Below, piece by piece: positions 36,044-46,828 of a stretch of DNA of 64,000 nt. Source of the stretch: Sphingomonas sp. Mn802worker (GTDB lineage Bacteria; Pseudomonadota; Alphaproteobacteria; Sphingomonadales; Sphingomonadaceae). The translations under genes were made by a program, and so were the position numbers. The DNA is taken from assembly GCF_000382485.1 (NCBI RefSeq), contig NZ_AORY01000012.1:186001-250000 (forward strand), read 5' to 3'. The number at the start of each line of letters is the position of its first letter. Within the stretch, counting starts at the first letter, position 1. Under the pieces are notes generated by a model that did not search any database, was not told the origin of the DNA, and saw nothing but the letters and a program-made list of their open reading frames with translations.

Positions 36044-36583
36044 ATGTTGCATAGCCCGCCCGTGACCCCCGCCTGGACGGGGCGGCCGATCGTTCTGGTC
36101 GGGCTGATGGGCGTGGGCAAGTCGACGGTCGGGCGGCGACTTGCCAACCGGCTCAAGCTTCCGTTCGTCGATGCCGATCACGAGATTGAACATGCAGCAG
36201 GCATGACGATCGCGGACATCTTCGACCGCTTCGGCGAGAATTATTTCCGCGACGGCGAACGCCGTGTGATCGCGCGATTGATCGACGGCAAGCCGAAGGT
36301 GATCGCAACCGGGGGCGGTGCGTTCATCAACGACGAAACCCGCGCGCTGATCCTGTCTGACGCCTTGTCGGTCTGGCTCGACGCGCCCGTCGACGTGCTG
36401 GTCGACCGCGTCCGCCGCCGCGACACGCGGCCGCTGCTGCGTGGTCGCGACGCCGGCGCCGTGCTGCGCGATCTCGCCGCCAAGCGGACCCCGTTTTACA
36501 GCCTCGCGCACCTACGGGTGGCGAGCGCCGATGCGCCGCACGAGAATACCGTGCGCGCGATACTGGAGGCAATTGGTCGATGA
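36044..36583 (+). CDS. aroK: Shikimate kinase
   Basis: About 179 residues. P-loop GLMGVGKST at 20-28, substrate-binding DADHEIEHAAGMTIADIFDRFGE, ATGGGAF core motif and lid RDTRPLLRG. Phosphorylates shikimate at O3 in chorismate synthesis. ATG 36044 is taken; GTG 36062 and GTG 35981 are alternatives. The stop overlaps aroB by ATGA. Confidence 0.93.
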   Translation: MLHSPPVTPAWTGRPIVLVGLMGVGKSTVGRRLANRLKLPFVDADHEIEHAAGMTIADIFDRFGENYFRDGERRVIARLIDGKPKVIATGGGAFINDETRALILSDALSVWLDAPVDVLVDRVRRRDTRPLLRGRDAGAVLRDLAAKRTPFYSLAHLRVASADAPHENTVRAILEAIGR

Positions 36584-37680
36584 AGGTGGTCCCGGTCGCG
36601 CTTGGCGAGCGCAGCTACGAAGTGCGGATCGGGAGCGGTCTGCTAGCGCGCGCGGGCGACGAGCTCGCGCCGCTCGTCGGCACGCGCCCAGTGGTGATCG
36701 TCGCCGACGAACATGTCGCGCCGCACTTGGCGACGCTGCGCCGATCGTTGCGCGCTTGCGGCATTGCCGCGCACGACATCGTGCTGCCGTCGGGAGAGGG
36801 CACGAAGAGCTGGGCCGTGCTCGAACGTCTGTGCGATGCGCTGCTTGAACATGGTGTAGAGCGGCAGGATCATGTGATCGCGCTCGGCGGCGGCGTCATC
36901 GGCGACCTCGTCGGCTTCGCGACCGCGATCCTGAAGCGCGGATGCCGCTTTGTGCAGATACCCACGACCCTCCTCGCGCAGGTCGACAGCTCGGTCGGCG
37001 GGAAGACCGGCATCAATGCGCGTGCGGGAAAGAACCTGATCGGCGCATTCCATCAACCCGCCCTCGTACTGATTGACCCCGATGTGCTTGACACGCTGCC
37101 CGTGCGGCAGGTGCGCGCCGGCTATGCCGAGGTCGTCAAATACGGCCTGATCGACGACGCCGACTTCTTCGCCTGGTGCGAGGCGAACGGGGCGGCGTTG
37201 CTTCAAGGCGACGCGGACGCACGCGCCTATGCGATCGCCCATGCCGTCGCCGCCAAGGCGCGGATCGTCGGCGAGGACGAGTTCGAGACGAAGGGCCGCC
37301 GCGCGTTGCTCAACCTCGGCCACACGTTCGGCCACGCGCTTGAGGCGGAGGCGGGCTTTTCCGACCGGCTGCTCCACGGCGAGGCGGTGGCGGCGGGCTG
37401 CGGGCTTGCCTTCGACTATTCGGCCACGATCGGGCTCTGCACGCGCGAGACGTCCGACCGTGTCGCGGCGCACTGGCGCGACAGCGGCCTGCCGGATGGG
37501 CTGTCCGCCTCAGGCATCACCGCGCCGGCCGCCCGGCTGGTCGACCATATGCGTCACGACAAGAAAATGGCGGCCGGCACGCTCCCGTTCCTGCTGGCGC
37601 GCGGAATAGGTCAAACGTTTCTCGACAAGACCGTGTCGCTCGATCGGGTGGAGCATTTCCTCGACAACGGTGCACGTTGA
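36580..37680 (+). CDS. aroB: 3-dehydroquinate synthase
   Basis: 366 residues. NAD-site GGGVIGDLVGFATAILKRG, then PTTLLAQVDSSVGGKTGINARAGKNLIGAFHQP, GYAEVVKYGLI and the metal ligands in LLNLGHTFGHALEAE and LLHGEAVAAG. Converts DAHP to 3-dehydroquinate. Translationally coupled to aroK. Confidence 0.95.
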   Translation: MKVVPVALGERSYEVRIGSGLLARAGDELAPLVGTRPVVIVADEHVAPHLATLRRSLRACGIAAHDIVLPSGEGTKSWAVLERLCDALLEHGVERQDHVIALGGGVIGDLVGFATAILKRGCRFVQIPTTLLAQVDSSVGGKTGINARAGKNLIGAFHQPALVLIDPDVLDTLPVRQVRAGYAEVVKYGLIDDADFFAWCEANGAALLQGDADARAYAIAHAVAAKARIVGEDEFETKGRRALLNLGHTFGHALEAEAGFSDRLLHGEAVAAGCGLAFDYSATIGLCTRETSDRVAAHWRDSGLPDGLSASGITAPAARLVDHMRHDKKMAAGTLPFLLARGIGQTFLDKTVSLDRVEHFLDNGAR

Positions 37681-37740
37681 CAGGAACAGTGCTCCCTCGC
37701 CCACGTTGATCCGGCGCACAAACCGCCGGAGTTCAACCAC

Positions 37741-38562
37741 ATGCCCTATGTCAAGACACGCGACGGCACCGACATCTACGTCAAGGACTGGGGCTCCGGC
37801 CGCCCGGTCGTGCTGATTCATGGCTGGCCGCTATCGTCTGACAGCTGGGACCCGCAGATGATGGCGCTCGCCGACGCCGGTTTTCGCGTCATCGCCTATG
37901 ATCGTCGCGGCTTCGGTCGGTCGGGCCAGCCGTGGTCGGGCTACGATTACGACACCCTGACCGACGATCTGGCCGACGTCATGAAGGCGACCGGCGCGGA
38001 AAGCGACGCCAGCATCGTCGGCTTCTCGATGGGCGGTGGCGAAGTCGCACGCTACATGAGCCGCCACGAAGGTCGCGGCGTCGTCTCGGCCGGGCTGATC
38101 TCGTCGGTCGTGCCGTACATGCTCAAGACCGACGACAATCCCGACGGCACGCCAGAGGAGAAGTTGCAGGAGATCGCCGATGGCATCAAAAAGGATCGCC
38201 CGGCCTTTTTCCAGTCGTTCTTCAAGGACTTCTTCGGCGAGGGTTACCTGACCAGCCCGGTCAGCAGCGCGACGATCGATTGGGCGTGGCGTCTAGCGAT
38301 GCAGGCGGGATTGAAACCCACGCTAGCCTGCGCGGAAAGCTTCGGACACACCGACTTTCGGCCCGACCTGCCCGCCTTCCGCGTGCCGACGCTGGTGCTG
38401 CACGGCACGTCGGACAAGACGGTGCCGATCGACACGGCCGGCCGCGCTGCCGCAGCCGCGATCGCGAACAGTCAGCTGGTCGAATATGACGGCGCGCCAC
38501 ATGGCCTCTTCGCGACCGAGGGCGATCGGCTGACGCAGGACTTGCTGACCTTCCTGCGTTGA
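37741..38562 (+). CDS. Alpha/beta hydrolase (non-heme chloroperoxidase-like)
   Basis: 273 residues. Oxyanion HGWP at 27-30, nucleophile Ser96 in GFSMGGG, acid Asp225 in HGTSDKTVP and His254 in APHGLF. The family includes cofactor-free haloperoxidases that are really perhydrolases or esterases. Substrate unknown. Separate from aroB by 60 bases and convergent with ftsB across a strong hairpin. Confidence 0.88.
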   Translation: MPYVKTRDGTDIYVKDWGSGRPVVLIHGWPLSSDSWDPQMMALADAGFRVIAYDRRGFGRSGQPWSGYDYDTLTDDLADVMKATGAESDASIVGFSMGGGEVARYMSRHEGRGVVSAGLISSVVPYMLKTDDNPDGTPEEKLQEIADGIKKDRPAFFQSFFKDFFGEGYLTSPVSSATIDWAWRLAMQAGLKPTLACAESFGHTDFRPDLPAFRVPTLVLHGTSDKTVPIDTAGRAAAAAIANSQLVEYDGAPHGLFATEGDRLTQDLLTFLR

Positions 38563-38567
38563 CACTG

Positions 38568-38598
38568 TCGGCGGAGCTGCGCGTCGCGGCTCCGCCGA
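38568..38598. terminator. Bidirectional terminator between hydrolase and ftsB
   Basis: Perfect 10-base-pair stem TCGGCGGAGC (38568-38577) / GCTCCGCCGA (38589-38598) with an 11-base loop in the 36-base gap between the convergent genes. Only a short T stretch follows on either strand. Confidence 0.55.
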
Positions 38599-38913
38599 TT
38601 ACTTCAAGGGGACGATCACCTCGTCCGGGTGTGCGACATTCAATTCCTTGCGCACCAGCTCGTCGACCAGGTCGGGATTGGCGTGGCGGGGATCAAGCAG
38701 CGCGACACGGTTGCGCAGCATTGTTCGACGCGCATCCAGCACCGCATATTGCCGCTCGCGCGCGGCAATCTGCTGCTTGTAGTCGCCAAGCGCGAAGACA
38801 CCGTTCGATCCGGTTACCGCATAAGCGCCGAAGAACCCCATCACCGACAGGGCGGCGGCGGGAACCGCGGCACGGCGGAGGAGGACAGACGGAGGTGTCG
38901 GCTTGCGGCGCAT
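38599..38913 (-). CDS. ftsB: Septum formation initiator FtsB/DivIC
   Basis: 104 residues: basic cytoplasmic tail, one helix (AAVPAAALSVMGFFGAYAV), then a coiled coil (GDYKQQIAARERQYAVLDARRTMLRNRVALLD) and a conserved DELVRKELNVAHPDEVIV end. Bitopic divisome protein that pairs with FtsL and FtsQ. ATG 38913 chosen; an upstream extension is basic and not conserved. Downstream of eno, the usual arrangement. Confidence 0.88.
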   Translation of the reverse strand: MRRKPTPPSVLLRRAAVPAAALSVMGFFGAYAVTGSNGVFALGDYKQQIAARERQYAVLDARRTMLRNRVALLDPRHANPDLVDELVRKELNVAHPDEVIVPLK

Positions 38914-38956
38914 CGCGCGACAAAATCGCGCAGATGCGCCCTGCTTGCAAGACGCT

Positions 38957-40249
<1,293 letters not shown>

Positions 40250-40371
40250 TTAGCTTTTCCGGCAAAGCAATGTCGTGGCCGGCTGTAGCGAGCGGCGTGT
40301 GAAGCCGCAACGCGAGGGAACCGGCGGCGATGCACGGGGTTCACGACAAAACCATGAAGGATTTGATCACG

Positions 40372-40881
40372 ATGGCCGACCCGATCGATCGCAGCGAATT
40401 GTCCCCGATGACGAGCGCCGACATCGAGCCCGCTGACAGCAATGCCTCGGCCCAGCCAGTGGCCTCATCGAAGGGTGATGCTGGCGCAACGTTGTCGGCC
40501 ACGGCCACTGAAACACAGGATACACTCAAGCAAGGTGCGTCGAACCTGCGTGGTCAGGCGACCGACCGCGTGCGCCTGCTCGCTGAAGACGGCAAGTCGA
40601 AGGCGACCGATGCACTCGGTCAGCTGACCCAGATCCTGAACGATGCGGCGGCGCAGGTCGATGACAAGATCGGGACGCAGTACGGCCAATATGCACGCAA
40701 CGCTGCCGATCAGGTGCAGTCATTCGGTGCCAAGCTTGACGAGACCACCGTCGACGAAATCTTCGACGAAGCGCGTGAGCTGGTAAAGAAGAGCCCAGGC
40801 GTCGCTGTCGGCATTGCCGCAGCGCTGGGCTTCGTCGTGGCGCGTCTGGTGTCCGCCGGTGTCGAGCAGCGCGGCGCCTGA
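40372..40881 (+). CDS. YqjD/ElaB/DUF883-like membrane-anchored protein
   Basis: About 169 residues: a polar, Ala/Gln-rich helical region (TQDTLKQGASNLRGQATDRVRLLAEDG) and a C-terminal anchor VKKSPGVAVGIAAALGFVVARLVSAG like that of YqjD/ElaB, which tether ribosomes or stress factors to the inner membrane. ATG 40372 has AAGGA ten bases upstream; ATG 40330 and 40354 are alternatives. First of four genes of similar character. Confidence 0.72.
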   Translation: MADPIDRSELSPMTSADIEPADSNASAQPVASSKGDAGATLSATATETQDTLKQGASNLRGQATDRVRLLAEDGKSKATDALGQLTQILNDAAAQVDDKIGTQYGQYARNAADQVQSFGAKLDETTVDEIFDEARELVKKSPGVAVGIAAALGFVVARLVSAGVEQRGA

Positions 40882-40885
40882 CTCC

Positions 40886-41269
40886 ATGAACGATCCCAGC
40901 AACGTGACGCCGATCAGGCGCGCGGCCGGTGCGATGCAAGGGCGTGTTGCACCGGAAGCAAGTTTGACGACTCTTGTGTCGCAGCTGGCCGGTGATGCGA
41001 AAGACTTGGCGAGCGCAGAACTAGCCTTGCAAAAGGCGAAGGTCGGCGAGGCGATCGGCCGCTACAAAAACGCGATCGTCTTCTTCGCAGCGGCTGCCGT
41101 GCTCGCACTCGCGGCGTTGATTGCGCTGCTCGTCGGAATGATCGACACGCTCGCGACGTTGATCGGCCCAGGTTTCGCCACGCTGGTGGTCGTCGGGGTT
41201 ACGCTGCTGATCGCGGCAACACTCGGGATCGTCGGCAAGAACCGCTTCTCACCCAAGGTCCAGGCGTGA
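40886..41269 (+). CDS. Phage-holin-family / YqjE-like membrane protein
   Basis: 127 residues with LASAELALQKAKVGEAIGRYKNAIVFFAAAAVLALAALIALL and a second hydrophobic stretch (LIGPGFATLVVVGVTLLIAATLGIVG). This is the putative Actinobacteriophage holin III / YqjE superfamily, a chromosomal stress protein rather than a lysis gene here. ATG 40886 lies four bases after the previous stop; the end overlaps the next gene by GTGA. Confidence 0.8.
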   Translation: MNDPSNVTPIRRAAGAMQGRVAPEASLTTLVSQLAGDAKDLASAELALQKAKVGEAIGRYKNAIVFFAAAAVLALAALIALLVGMIDTLATLIGPGFATLVVVGVTLLIAATLGIVGKNRFSPKVQA

Positions 41270-41586
41270 GCAGTCCTGCCGATGTTGCCGCCGCGGAGGC
41301 GCGTGCTGTAGAGGCGCGAGCACGGCTCAACGGAACGGTAGAGCAGCTACAGGGGGAGCTTGCACCGCGCAAACTCGCCCGCACCGCTGTCGCCGGTGTC
41401 AGTGACGGGGCGCAGAGCGCCGCCCGCGCGTCGATCAAGACCGCGATGCAGCGTCCTGGTGCGGTCACCGGAGGAGTTGCCGCAGTGGTTCTCTTCCTCT
41501 GCCGCAAGCCGCTCGCCCGCGCCCTCGGTCTCGCCAAGCGCCCACCATCGCCCGCAACACCCCTTCATCTAAAGCGCCCCCGCTAA
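41266..41586 (+). CDS. DUF3618 domain-containing protein
   Basis: 106 residues. Starts with an amphipathic helix (EARAVEARARLNGTVEQLQGELAPRKLARTAV) matching DUF3618, then a membrane segment (GAVTGGVAAVVLFLCRKPLARAL). GTG start overlapping the previous stop. DUF3618 proteins regularly follow the holin-family gene; their function is unknown. Confidence 0.82.
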   Translation: MSSPADVAAAEARAVEARARLNGTVEQLQGELAPRKLARTAVAGVSDGAQSAARASIKTAMQRPGAVTGGVAAVVLFLCRKPLARALGLAKRPPSPATPLHLKRPR

Positions 41587-41613
41587 TCATCTACGTTCGA
41601 AAGGAACGACGAC

Positions 41614-42090
41614 ATGACCGAGCATCATCACGCACACGATCACAGCACGTTGCGCGACGGACTGGACAGCGCCAAGGCGGCGGTGAGCGATGCGGCTCAA
41701 ACCACGCGTGAGAAGGCGCGCGAAGTCGCACATCAAACGGCACATGCAGCCGAAGCCAATCCGCTCGCGATCGTCGCCGGCGGCGTGGCGCTGGGTGCGC
41801 TGATCGGTGCGGTCGTCCCCCGGAGCGCCAAGGAGAAGGAACTGCTTGCGCCGGTCGGGAAGCGGCTCGGCGCGACCGCCCTGGCCGCCTTTTCTGCCGC
41901 AAAGGAAAGCGGCAAGAGCGAGCTGCAGAACATCGGGCTGACAAAGGGCGGAGCCAAGGAACAGGTGAAGACACTGCTGCAAAATGTAGCCGGTGCCGCC
42001 GCTACTGCAGGCAAGGCAGCAGCATCAGCCGGCAAGGACGAGCTGCGTCACGCCGGTGACAAGCCGGTCGCCGGCTCAACGCCCGCCTGA
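41614..42090 (+). CDS. YtxH/DUF883-like stress membrane protein
   Basis: 158 residues: His-rich start (MTEHHHAHDHS), long amphipathic helices (DSAKAAVSDAAQTTREKAREVAHQTAHAAE), a membrane helix (PLAIVAGGVALGALIGAVVP) and another Ala/Lys helical tail. Resembles the first gene of this group in layout. No defined family beyond YtxH/DUF883-like helices. Probably co-transcribed with the two genes upstream. Confidence 0.68.
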   Translation: MTEHHHAHDHSTLRDGLDSAKAAVSDAAQTTREKAREVAHQTAHAAEANPLAIVAGGVALGALIGAVVPRSAKEKELLAPVGKRLGATALAAFSAAKESGKSELQNIGLTKGGAKEQVKTLLQNVAGAAATAGKAAASAGKDELRHAGDKPVAGSTPA

Positions 42091-42129
42091 CCCTTCACCT
42101 TTATCGCCGAGGACGCTAGAGGAGCGCGC

Positions 42130-42354
42130 ATGAGCAAGCTTCATCTCGTCTTCGGCGGTCGCGTCAGCGATCCGCGCACGCTGGAATTCAACGATCTCGC
42201 CTCGATCGACGTCGTGGGCGTCTACCCGGATTACGCCAGCGCCGAGAAGGCCTGGCGCGGCGCGGCACAGCGCACGGTCGACGATGCCGAGATGAAGTAT
42301 GTCGTGGTGCACCTACACCGTCTGTTCGAGCCAACTCTGACCGCCGAGGCCTAA
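42130..42354 (+). CDS. DUF4170 domain-containing protein
   Basis: 74 residues: MSKLHLVFGGRVSDPRTLEF, then DVVGVYPDYASAEKAWRGAAQRTVDDAEMKYVVVHLHRLFEP. Matches the alphaproteobacterial DUF4170 family, small proteins of unknown function. ATG 42130 has GAGG (at 42119) upstream. Confidence 0.85.
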   Translation: MSKLHLVFGGRVSDPRTLEFNDLASIDVVGVYPDYASAEKAWRGAAQRTVDDAEMKYVVVHLHRLFEPTLTAEA

Positions 42355-42567
42355 GCCTGCTCCGGTGACATGGCTAAAGGAAAGTCGGTTGCCGAGCATA
42401 GCCGGACGGCCAAGTTTGCGATGTTCGGCGACGTGAAGCTAACAGGCCGCCTGTAACAGAGGTGCCTGTTAGAGGCGTCAACGAGCCAACAAACAGGCGC
42501 TAGTGTCGTCAGCGGTGCGTCTCATCACCCCGGCTGCAACGATGTCAGCCAAGGCGATGCCCCTGGG
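42355..42567. repeat. Gap with nested ACAGGC inverted repeats
   Basis: 213 bases between DUF4170 and greA, less GC-rich than its surroundings. CTAACAGGC (42439-42447) and GCCTGTTAG (42464-42472) form a perfect 9-base inverted repeat; inside it ACAGGC C GCCTGT is a second palindrome, and AACAGGCG recurs near 42492. A 28-codon open frame starts at ATG 42370 without a good ribosome site. May be a regulator-binding array or a decayed terminator; nothing coding is supported. Confidence 0.4.
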
Positions 42568-43044
42568 TCAGATGAATTCGATCTTCGACACCAGATAATA
42601 GCGGTCGCCCGACGGGACGGTGACTTCGACCTCATCATCGACGCTCCGTCCGATCAACGCACGACCAAGCGGCGAATTGTAGCTGATGCGGCCACCCTTC
42701 GCGTCGGCCTCGGTCTGGCCGACGATCTGATAGCGGATCGGCTTGTCGTCCTCGTCAAGCAGTGTCACGGTTGCGCCGAATACGATCTTGTCACCCGACA
42801 GATCACGCGGATCGATGATCTGCGCGCGGCTGAGCTTGTCCTCGATATCCGCGATCGATGCCTCAATCTGCCCCTGGCGTTCCTTTGCGGCGTGATACTC
42901 GGCGTTTTCTGAAAGATCGCCGTGCGCACGCGCTTCCTCGATCGCGTCGACGATCTGCGGGCGCTCGGTTTTCAGACGCTTCAGGTCCGCATTCAGCTTC
43001 TCATAGCCTTCCTGCAGCATCGGCATCTTTTCAACGGTTGCCAT
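42568..43044 (-). CDS. greA: Transcription elongation factor GreA
   Basis: 158 residues. N-terminal coiled coil with the acidic tip ([35 protein letters not shown]) and a C-terminal FKBP-like domain ([22 protein letters not shown], then [18 protein letters not shown]). Rescues backtracked RNA polymerase by stimulating transcript cleavage. Downstream of carB by 77 bases. Confidence 0.95.
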   Translation of the reverse strand: MATVEKMPMLQEGYEKLNADLKRLKTERPQIVDAIEEARAHGDLSENAEYHAAKERQGQIEASIADIEDKLSRAQIIDPRDLSGDKIVFGATVTLLDEDDKPIRYQIVGQTEADAKGGRISYNSPLGRALIGRSVDDEVEVTVPSGDRYYLVSKIEFI

Positions 43045-43121
43045 GCGTCACTTCCTTCAAACGCCCCCGAGCGGCCTCCCCTGCAAAGGCCGCACGCACG
43101 ATCACACTGTATGTCCGAGGT

Positions 43122-46100
43122 TCAGTTGTGCGATTGCGAATAATAGGATTGCAACGGTCGCACTTCAAGCGCCCCGCGCTCGCCGGCACGCGCGCCTGCC
43201 GCGATGGCTTTCGCCGCCTCGATGCTGGCCGATGCGGTTGTGAAATACGGAATGCGGCCGTTTACCGCGCTGGCGCGGATCGGCTGCGAATCCTTCAGGC
43301 TCTGCCACCCTTCGGTCGTGTTGATGATCAAGGCGATGCCGCCATCCTTGATCCGGTCGACGATATGTGGACGACCCTGCGCGACCTTGTTCACCAGTTC
43401 GACCGGCAATCCGGCGCGCGACAGATAATCCGCCGTGCCGCCCGTCGCGATGATCGCGAAGCCCGCGTCCACCAGCTGCCTTGCCGCAGGCACGATCAGC
43501 GGCTTGTCGCCATCCTTGACACTCACGAACACGGCGCCCGTGGTCGGCAGCACCGTACCCGCACCAAGCTGCGCCTTCGCAAATGCAGTGGTGAAATCTC
43601 GGTCGATCCCCATCACCTCACCGGTCGACTTCATTTCCGGGCTGAGCACGGGATCGATTCCGGGAAAGCGGTTGAACGGGAACACCGCTTCCTTGACCGC
43701 GAAGTAATCGATGTCGCGATCGATCGGCGGCAGATCGCGCAGCTTCTCGCCCGCCATCACGCGCGCGGCGATCTTCGCGATCGGCGCGCCGATCGCCTTG
43801 GCGACGAACGGCACGGTGCGGCTGGCGCGCGGGTTGACCTCGATGAGGTAGACCTGACCATCCTTGACCGCGAACTGGATGTTCATCAGCCCGACGACAC
43901 CCAGCCCGCGAGCGAGCGCCTCGGTCTGGCGCTCGATCTCGGCGATGATCTCGGCCGACAGGCTGTACGGTGGGATCGAGCACGCGCTGTCGCCCGAGTG
44001 GACGCCCGCTTCCTCGATATGCTGCAGCACGCCCGCGACCACGACATCGTCGCCGTCGCAGATCGCATCGACATCGACCTCTACCGCGTCGCGCAGATAT
44101 TGATCGATCAGCACCGGCGAGTCGCCCGACACTTGAACCGCGGTAAGGATGTAATCGTCGAGTTGCTGGTCGCTGTCGACGATCTCCATCGCGCGTCCGC
44201 CCAGCACGTAGCTCGGCCGCATCAGCACGGGATAGCCGATCCGGTGCGCGACCGCGATCGCCTCGTCGCGGCTGCGCGCAATCCCATTCGAGGGTTGCAA
44301 CAGCTTGAGTTTGTTGACGAGTGCCGCGAAGCGCTCACGATCTTCGGCGAGGTCGATCGCGTCGGGCGCGGTGCCGAGGATCGGGATGCCTGCCGCCTCC
44401 AGCGCGCGCGCGAGGTTGAGCGGCGTCTGCCCGCCGAACTGCACGATCACACCCACCAATTCTCCACGCGACTGTTCGACGTGGAGAATTTCGAGCACAT
44501 CCTCGGCGGTCAGCGGCTCGAAATAGAGCCGGTCGGAGGTGTCGTAGTCGGTGCTCACCGTCTCCGGGTTGCAATTGACCATGATCGTCTCGAACCCGGC
44601 GTCCGCCAGCGCGAAACAGGCGTGACAGCAACAATAGTCGAATTCGATCCCCTGCCCGATCCGGTTGGGTCCGCCGCCAAGGATCACGATCTTGCGCCGG
44701 TCGGACGGCATCGCCTCGTTCTCGGGCTCGCCGAACGACGGCGCCTCATAGGTCGAGTACATGTACGGCGTCTTCGCGTCGAACTCGGCCGCGCAGGTGT
44801 CGATCCGCTTGAACACCGGCCGAACGCCCAGCTTCACGCGGTGCGCGCGCACCTCGTCCTCGGTCACGCCGCCGGTCATCGCCTTGACCGCCTCATGGAT
44901 CAATCCCGACCCGCGCGCGATCCCGCGGCTCATCCCGCGCAGATTGGCCGATTGCAGCGCCAGCCAGGCGAGCCGCTTGTCGCTGAACCCCATCGATTTC
45001 AGCCGGCGCATACCCGCCGCATCGATCGGCAGGCCGTTTTCCATCACTTCCGTCTCGGCAGCGACGATCTCGGCGATCCGCTCGAGGAACCACGGATCGT
45101 ACTTGGCGATCGCGTGGACCTCGGCGACGGTGAAGCCTTCGCGAAGCGCCTGTGCTGCGACAAGCAGCCGGTCGGGCGAGGCGACCGCAAGCGCCGCCTC
45201 GATCTCCGCGCGCGGCGCGCCGATCAGGCGATCGACGTTGTTGAAGCCCGACAGCCCGGTTTCCAGCCCGCGCAGCGCCTTCTGCATCGACTCGTGGATG
45301 TTGCGACCGATCGCCATCACTTCGCCGACCGACTTCATCGCGGTCGACAGCACGGCCTCCGCGCCCTTGAACTTCTCGAACGCGAAGCGCGGGATCTTCG
45401 TCACGACATAGTCGATGGTGGGTTCGAACGCCGCCGGGGTAGCGCCCGTAATGTCGTTTTCGATCTCATCGAGCGTGTAGCCGACCGCTAGCTTCGCCGC
45501 GACCTTGGCGATCGGAAAGCCGGTCGCCTTCGACGCCAGCGCAGACGATCGCGACACGCGCGGGTTCATCTCGATCACGATCAGGCGGCCGTCCTTCGGG
45601 TTGACCGCGAACTGGACGTTAGAGCCGCCCGTCTCCACCCCGATCTCGCGCAGCACCGCGACGCTGGCGTTGCGCATGATCTGATATTCCTTGTCGGTCA
45701 GCGTCAGCGCGGGCGCGACCGTGATCGAATCGCCGGTGTGCACCCCCATCGGGTCAACGTTTTCGATCGAGCAGATGATGATGCAATTGTCCGCGCGGTC
45801 GCGGACCACCTCCATCTCATATTCCTTCCAGCCGAGCAGCGATTCCTCGATCAGCACCTCGGTCGTCGGCGAGGCGTCGAGGCCCTTGCGCACGATGTCG
45901 AGGAACTCCTCACGGTTGTACGCGACGCCGCCACCGGTGCCGCCCAGAGTGAAGCTCGGCCGGATAATCGCGGGCAGCCCCACCTTCTCCAGCCCTGCGA
46001 GTGCCTCGGCCTCGGTATGCGCAATCGCGGAGCGCGCGCTCTCCAGCCCGATCTTGTCCATCGCATCGCGGAATTTCAGCCGGTCCTCCGCCTTGTCGAT

Positions 46101-46475
46101 CGCATCGGCATCAGCCCCGATCATCTGCACGCCGAACTTCTCGAACGTGCCATCGCGGAACAGCGCGAGCGCAGTGTTGAGCGCGGTCTGCCCGCCCATC
46201 GTCGGCAGCACCGCATCGGGGCGCTCCTTCTCGATGATCCTGGCGACGACCTCGGGCGTGATCGGCTCGACGTAGGTCGCGCCGTCGCTGCCGACCAGAT
46301 CGGGATCGGTCATGATCGTCGCCGGGTTCGAATTGACGAGGACGATGCGATAGCCCTCCTCGCGCAGCGCCTTGATCGCCTGCGTGCCCGAATAATCGAA
46401 CTCGCACGCCTGACCGATGACGATCGGCCCCGCGCCGATGACGAGGATGGTGGAGATGTCGGTGCGTTTGGGCAT
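43122..46475 (-). CDS. carB: Carbamoyl-phosphate synthase large subunit
   Basis: 1117 residues: two ATP-grasp halves ([17 protein letters not shown] at the start; [19 protein letters not shown] in the second half) and a C-terminal MGS allosteric domain ([36 protein letters not shown]). Makes carbamoyl phosphate for arginine and pyrimidine synthesis with CarA. ATG 46475 overlaps the stop of the small insert gene as TAATG. Confidence 0.96.
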   Translation of the reverse strand: MPKRTDISTILVIGAGPIVIGQACEFDYSGTQAIKALREEGYRIVLVNSNPATIMTDPDLVGSDGATYVEPITPEVVARIIEKERPDAVLPTMGGQTALNTALALFRDGTFEKFGVQMIGADADAIDKAEDRLKFRDAMDKIGLESARSAIAHTEAEALAGLEKVGLPAIIRPSFTLGGTGGGVAYNREEFLDIVRKGLDASPTTEVLIEESLLGWKEYEMEVVRDRADNCIIICSIENVDPMGVHTGDSITVAPALTLTDKEYQIMRNASVAVLREIGVETGGSNVQFAVNPKDGRLIVIEMNPRVSRSSALASKATGFPIAKVAAKLAVGYTLDEIENDITGATPAAFEPTIDYVVTKIPRFAFEKFKGAEAVLSTAMKSVGEVMAIGRNIHESMQKALRGLETGLSGFNNVDRLIGAPRAEIEAALAVASPDRLLVAAQALREGFTVAEVHAIAKYDPWFLERIAEIVAAETEVMENGLPIDAAGMRRLKSMGFSDKRLAWLALQSANLRGMSRGIARGSGLIHEAVKAMTGGVTEDEVRAHRVKLGVRPVFKRIDTCAAEFDAKTPYMYSTYEAPSFGEPENEAMPSDRRKIVILGGGPNRIGQGIEFDYCCCHACFALADAGFETIMVNCNPETVSTDYDTSDRLYFEPLTAEDVLEILHVEQSRGELVGVIVQFGGQTPLNLARALEAAGIPILGTAPDAIDLAEDRERFAALVNKLKLLQPSNGIARSRDEAIAVAHRIGYPVLMRPSYVLGGRAMEIVDSDQQLDDYILTAVQVSGDSPVLIDQYLRDAVEVDVDAICDGDDVVVAGVLQHIEEAGVHSGDSACSIPPYSLSAEIIAEIERQTEALARGLGVVGLMNIQFAVKDGQVYLIEVNPRASRTVPFVAKAIGAPIAKIAARVMAGEKLRDLPPIDRDIDYFAVKEAVFPFNRFPGIDPVLSPEMKSTGEVMGIDRDFTTAFAKAQLGAGTVLPTTGAVFVSVKDGDKPLIVPAARQLVDAGFAIIATGGTADYLSRAGLPVELVNKVAQGRPHIVDRIKDGGIALIINTTEGWQSLKDSQPIRASAVNGRIPYFTTASASIEAAKAIAAGARAGERGALEVRPLQSYYSQSHN

Positions 46476-46828
46476 TAATATCTCTTGTGAAGGAGGCGGT
46501 CGTGCATCGCCAGCTGCCGTCTAATGGCTCGCGACAATTTGCCGAGGCTTCTCAGTCGTGGTGTTCGATCGATATAATTGGCCAGTCGTCGCAAGCGATC
46601 GTTGTTAAGCAGTTGCGGCACGGCAAGCCGGAAAGCTTTTGGCGTCCTTTGATCAACCTCAACAAAGACGATGCCGTAATGTTCAGCGATCCGCTTCAAG
46701 CCCGAGCGAGCGAGGTGAGGTCCGAATCTAAGCGGCGGAATTGACCTTCGATTGACCCTAATATCACGTGCAAACTCGAAACGTCGAAACCGATATTCGG
46801 GTCGCCAAGGCTTTCGATTAGCGGTCAA
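46475..46828 (-). CDS. Basic 117-aa protein inserted between carA and carB
   Basis: Arg/Leu-rich, strongly basic; no recognised domain. Its TTG start overlaps the carA stop (TTGA) and its TAA overlaps the carB ATG (TAATG), so it fits exactly as a coupled middle gene. Codons such as AGA, CGA, TTG and ATT give a much lower third-position GC than its neighbours, which suggests acquired or non-coding DNA. Alphaproteobacterial car operons sometimes carry inserts here (for example GxxExxY proteins), but those motifs are absent. Could be a chance open frame in a leader region. Confidence 0.45.
   Translation of the reverse strand: MTANRKPWRPEYRFRRFEFARDIRVNRRSIPPLRFGPHLARSGLKRIAEHYGIVFVEVDQRTPKAFRLAVPQLLNNDRLRRLANYIDRTPRLRSLGKLSRAIRRQLAMHDRLLHKRY

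Noticed and set aside
40886..41269. Holin-family gene as sign of a prophage
   Set aside because: Family is a common chromosomal stress protein; no other phage genes nearby, and xerD is the housekeeping recombinase.
42370..42456. 28-codon open frame in the gap before greA
   Set aside because: No convincing ribosome site and no recognisable features; listed only within the gap.
42858..45491. 877-codon open frame on the plus strand
   Set aside because: Antisense to carB, which is unmistakable; long open shadows are expected in high-GC coding DNA and its sequence is Arg/Asp/His-rich with no family features.
46487..46744. 85-codon plus-strand frame between carA and carB
   Set aside because: GTG start without leader signal; the minus-strand frame fits the operon better, though neither is certain.
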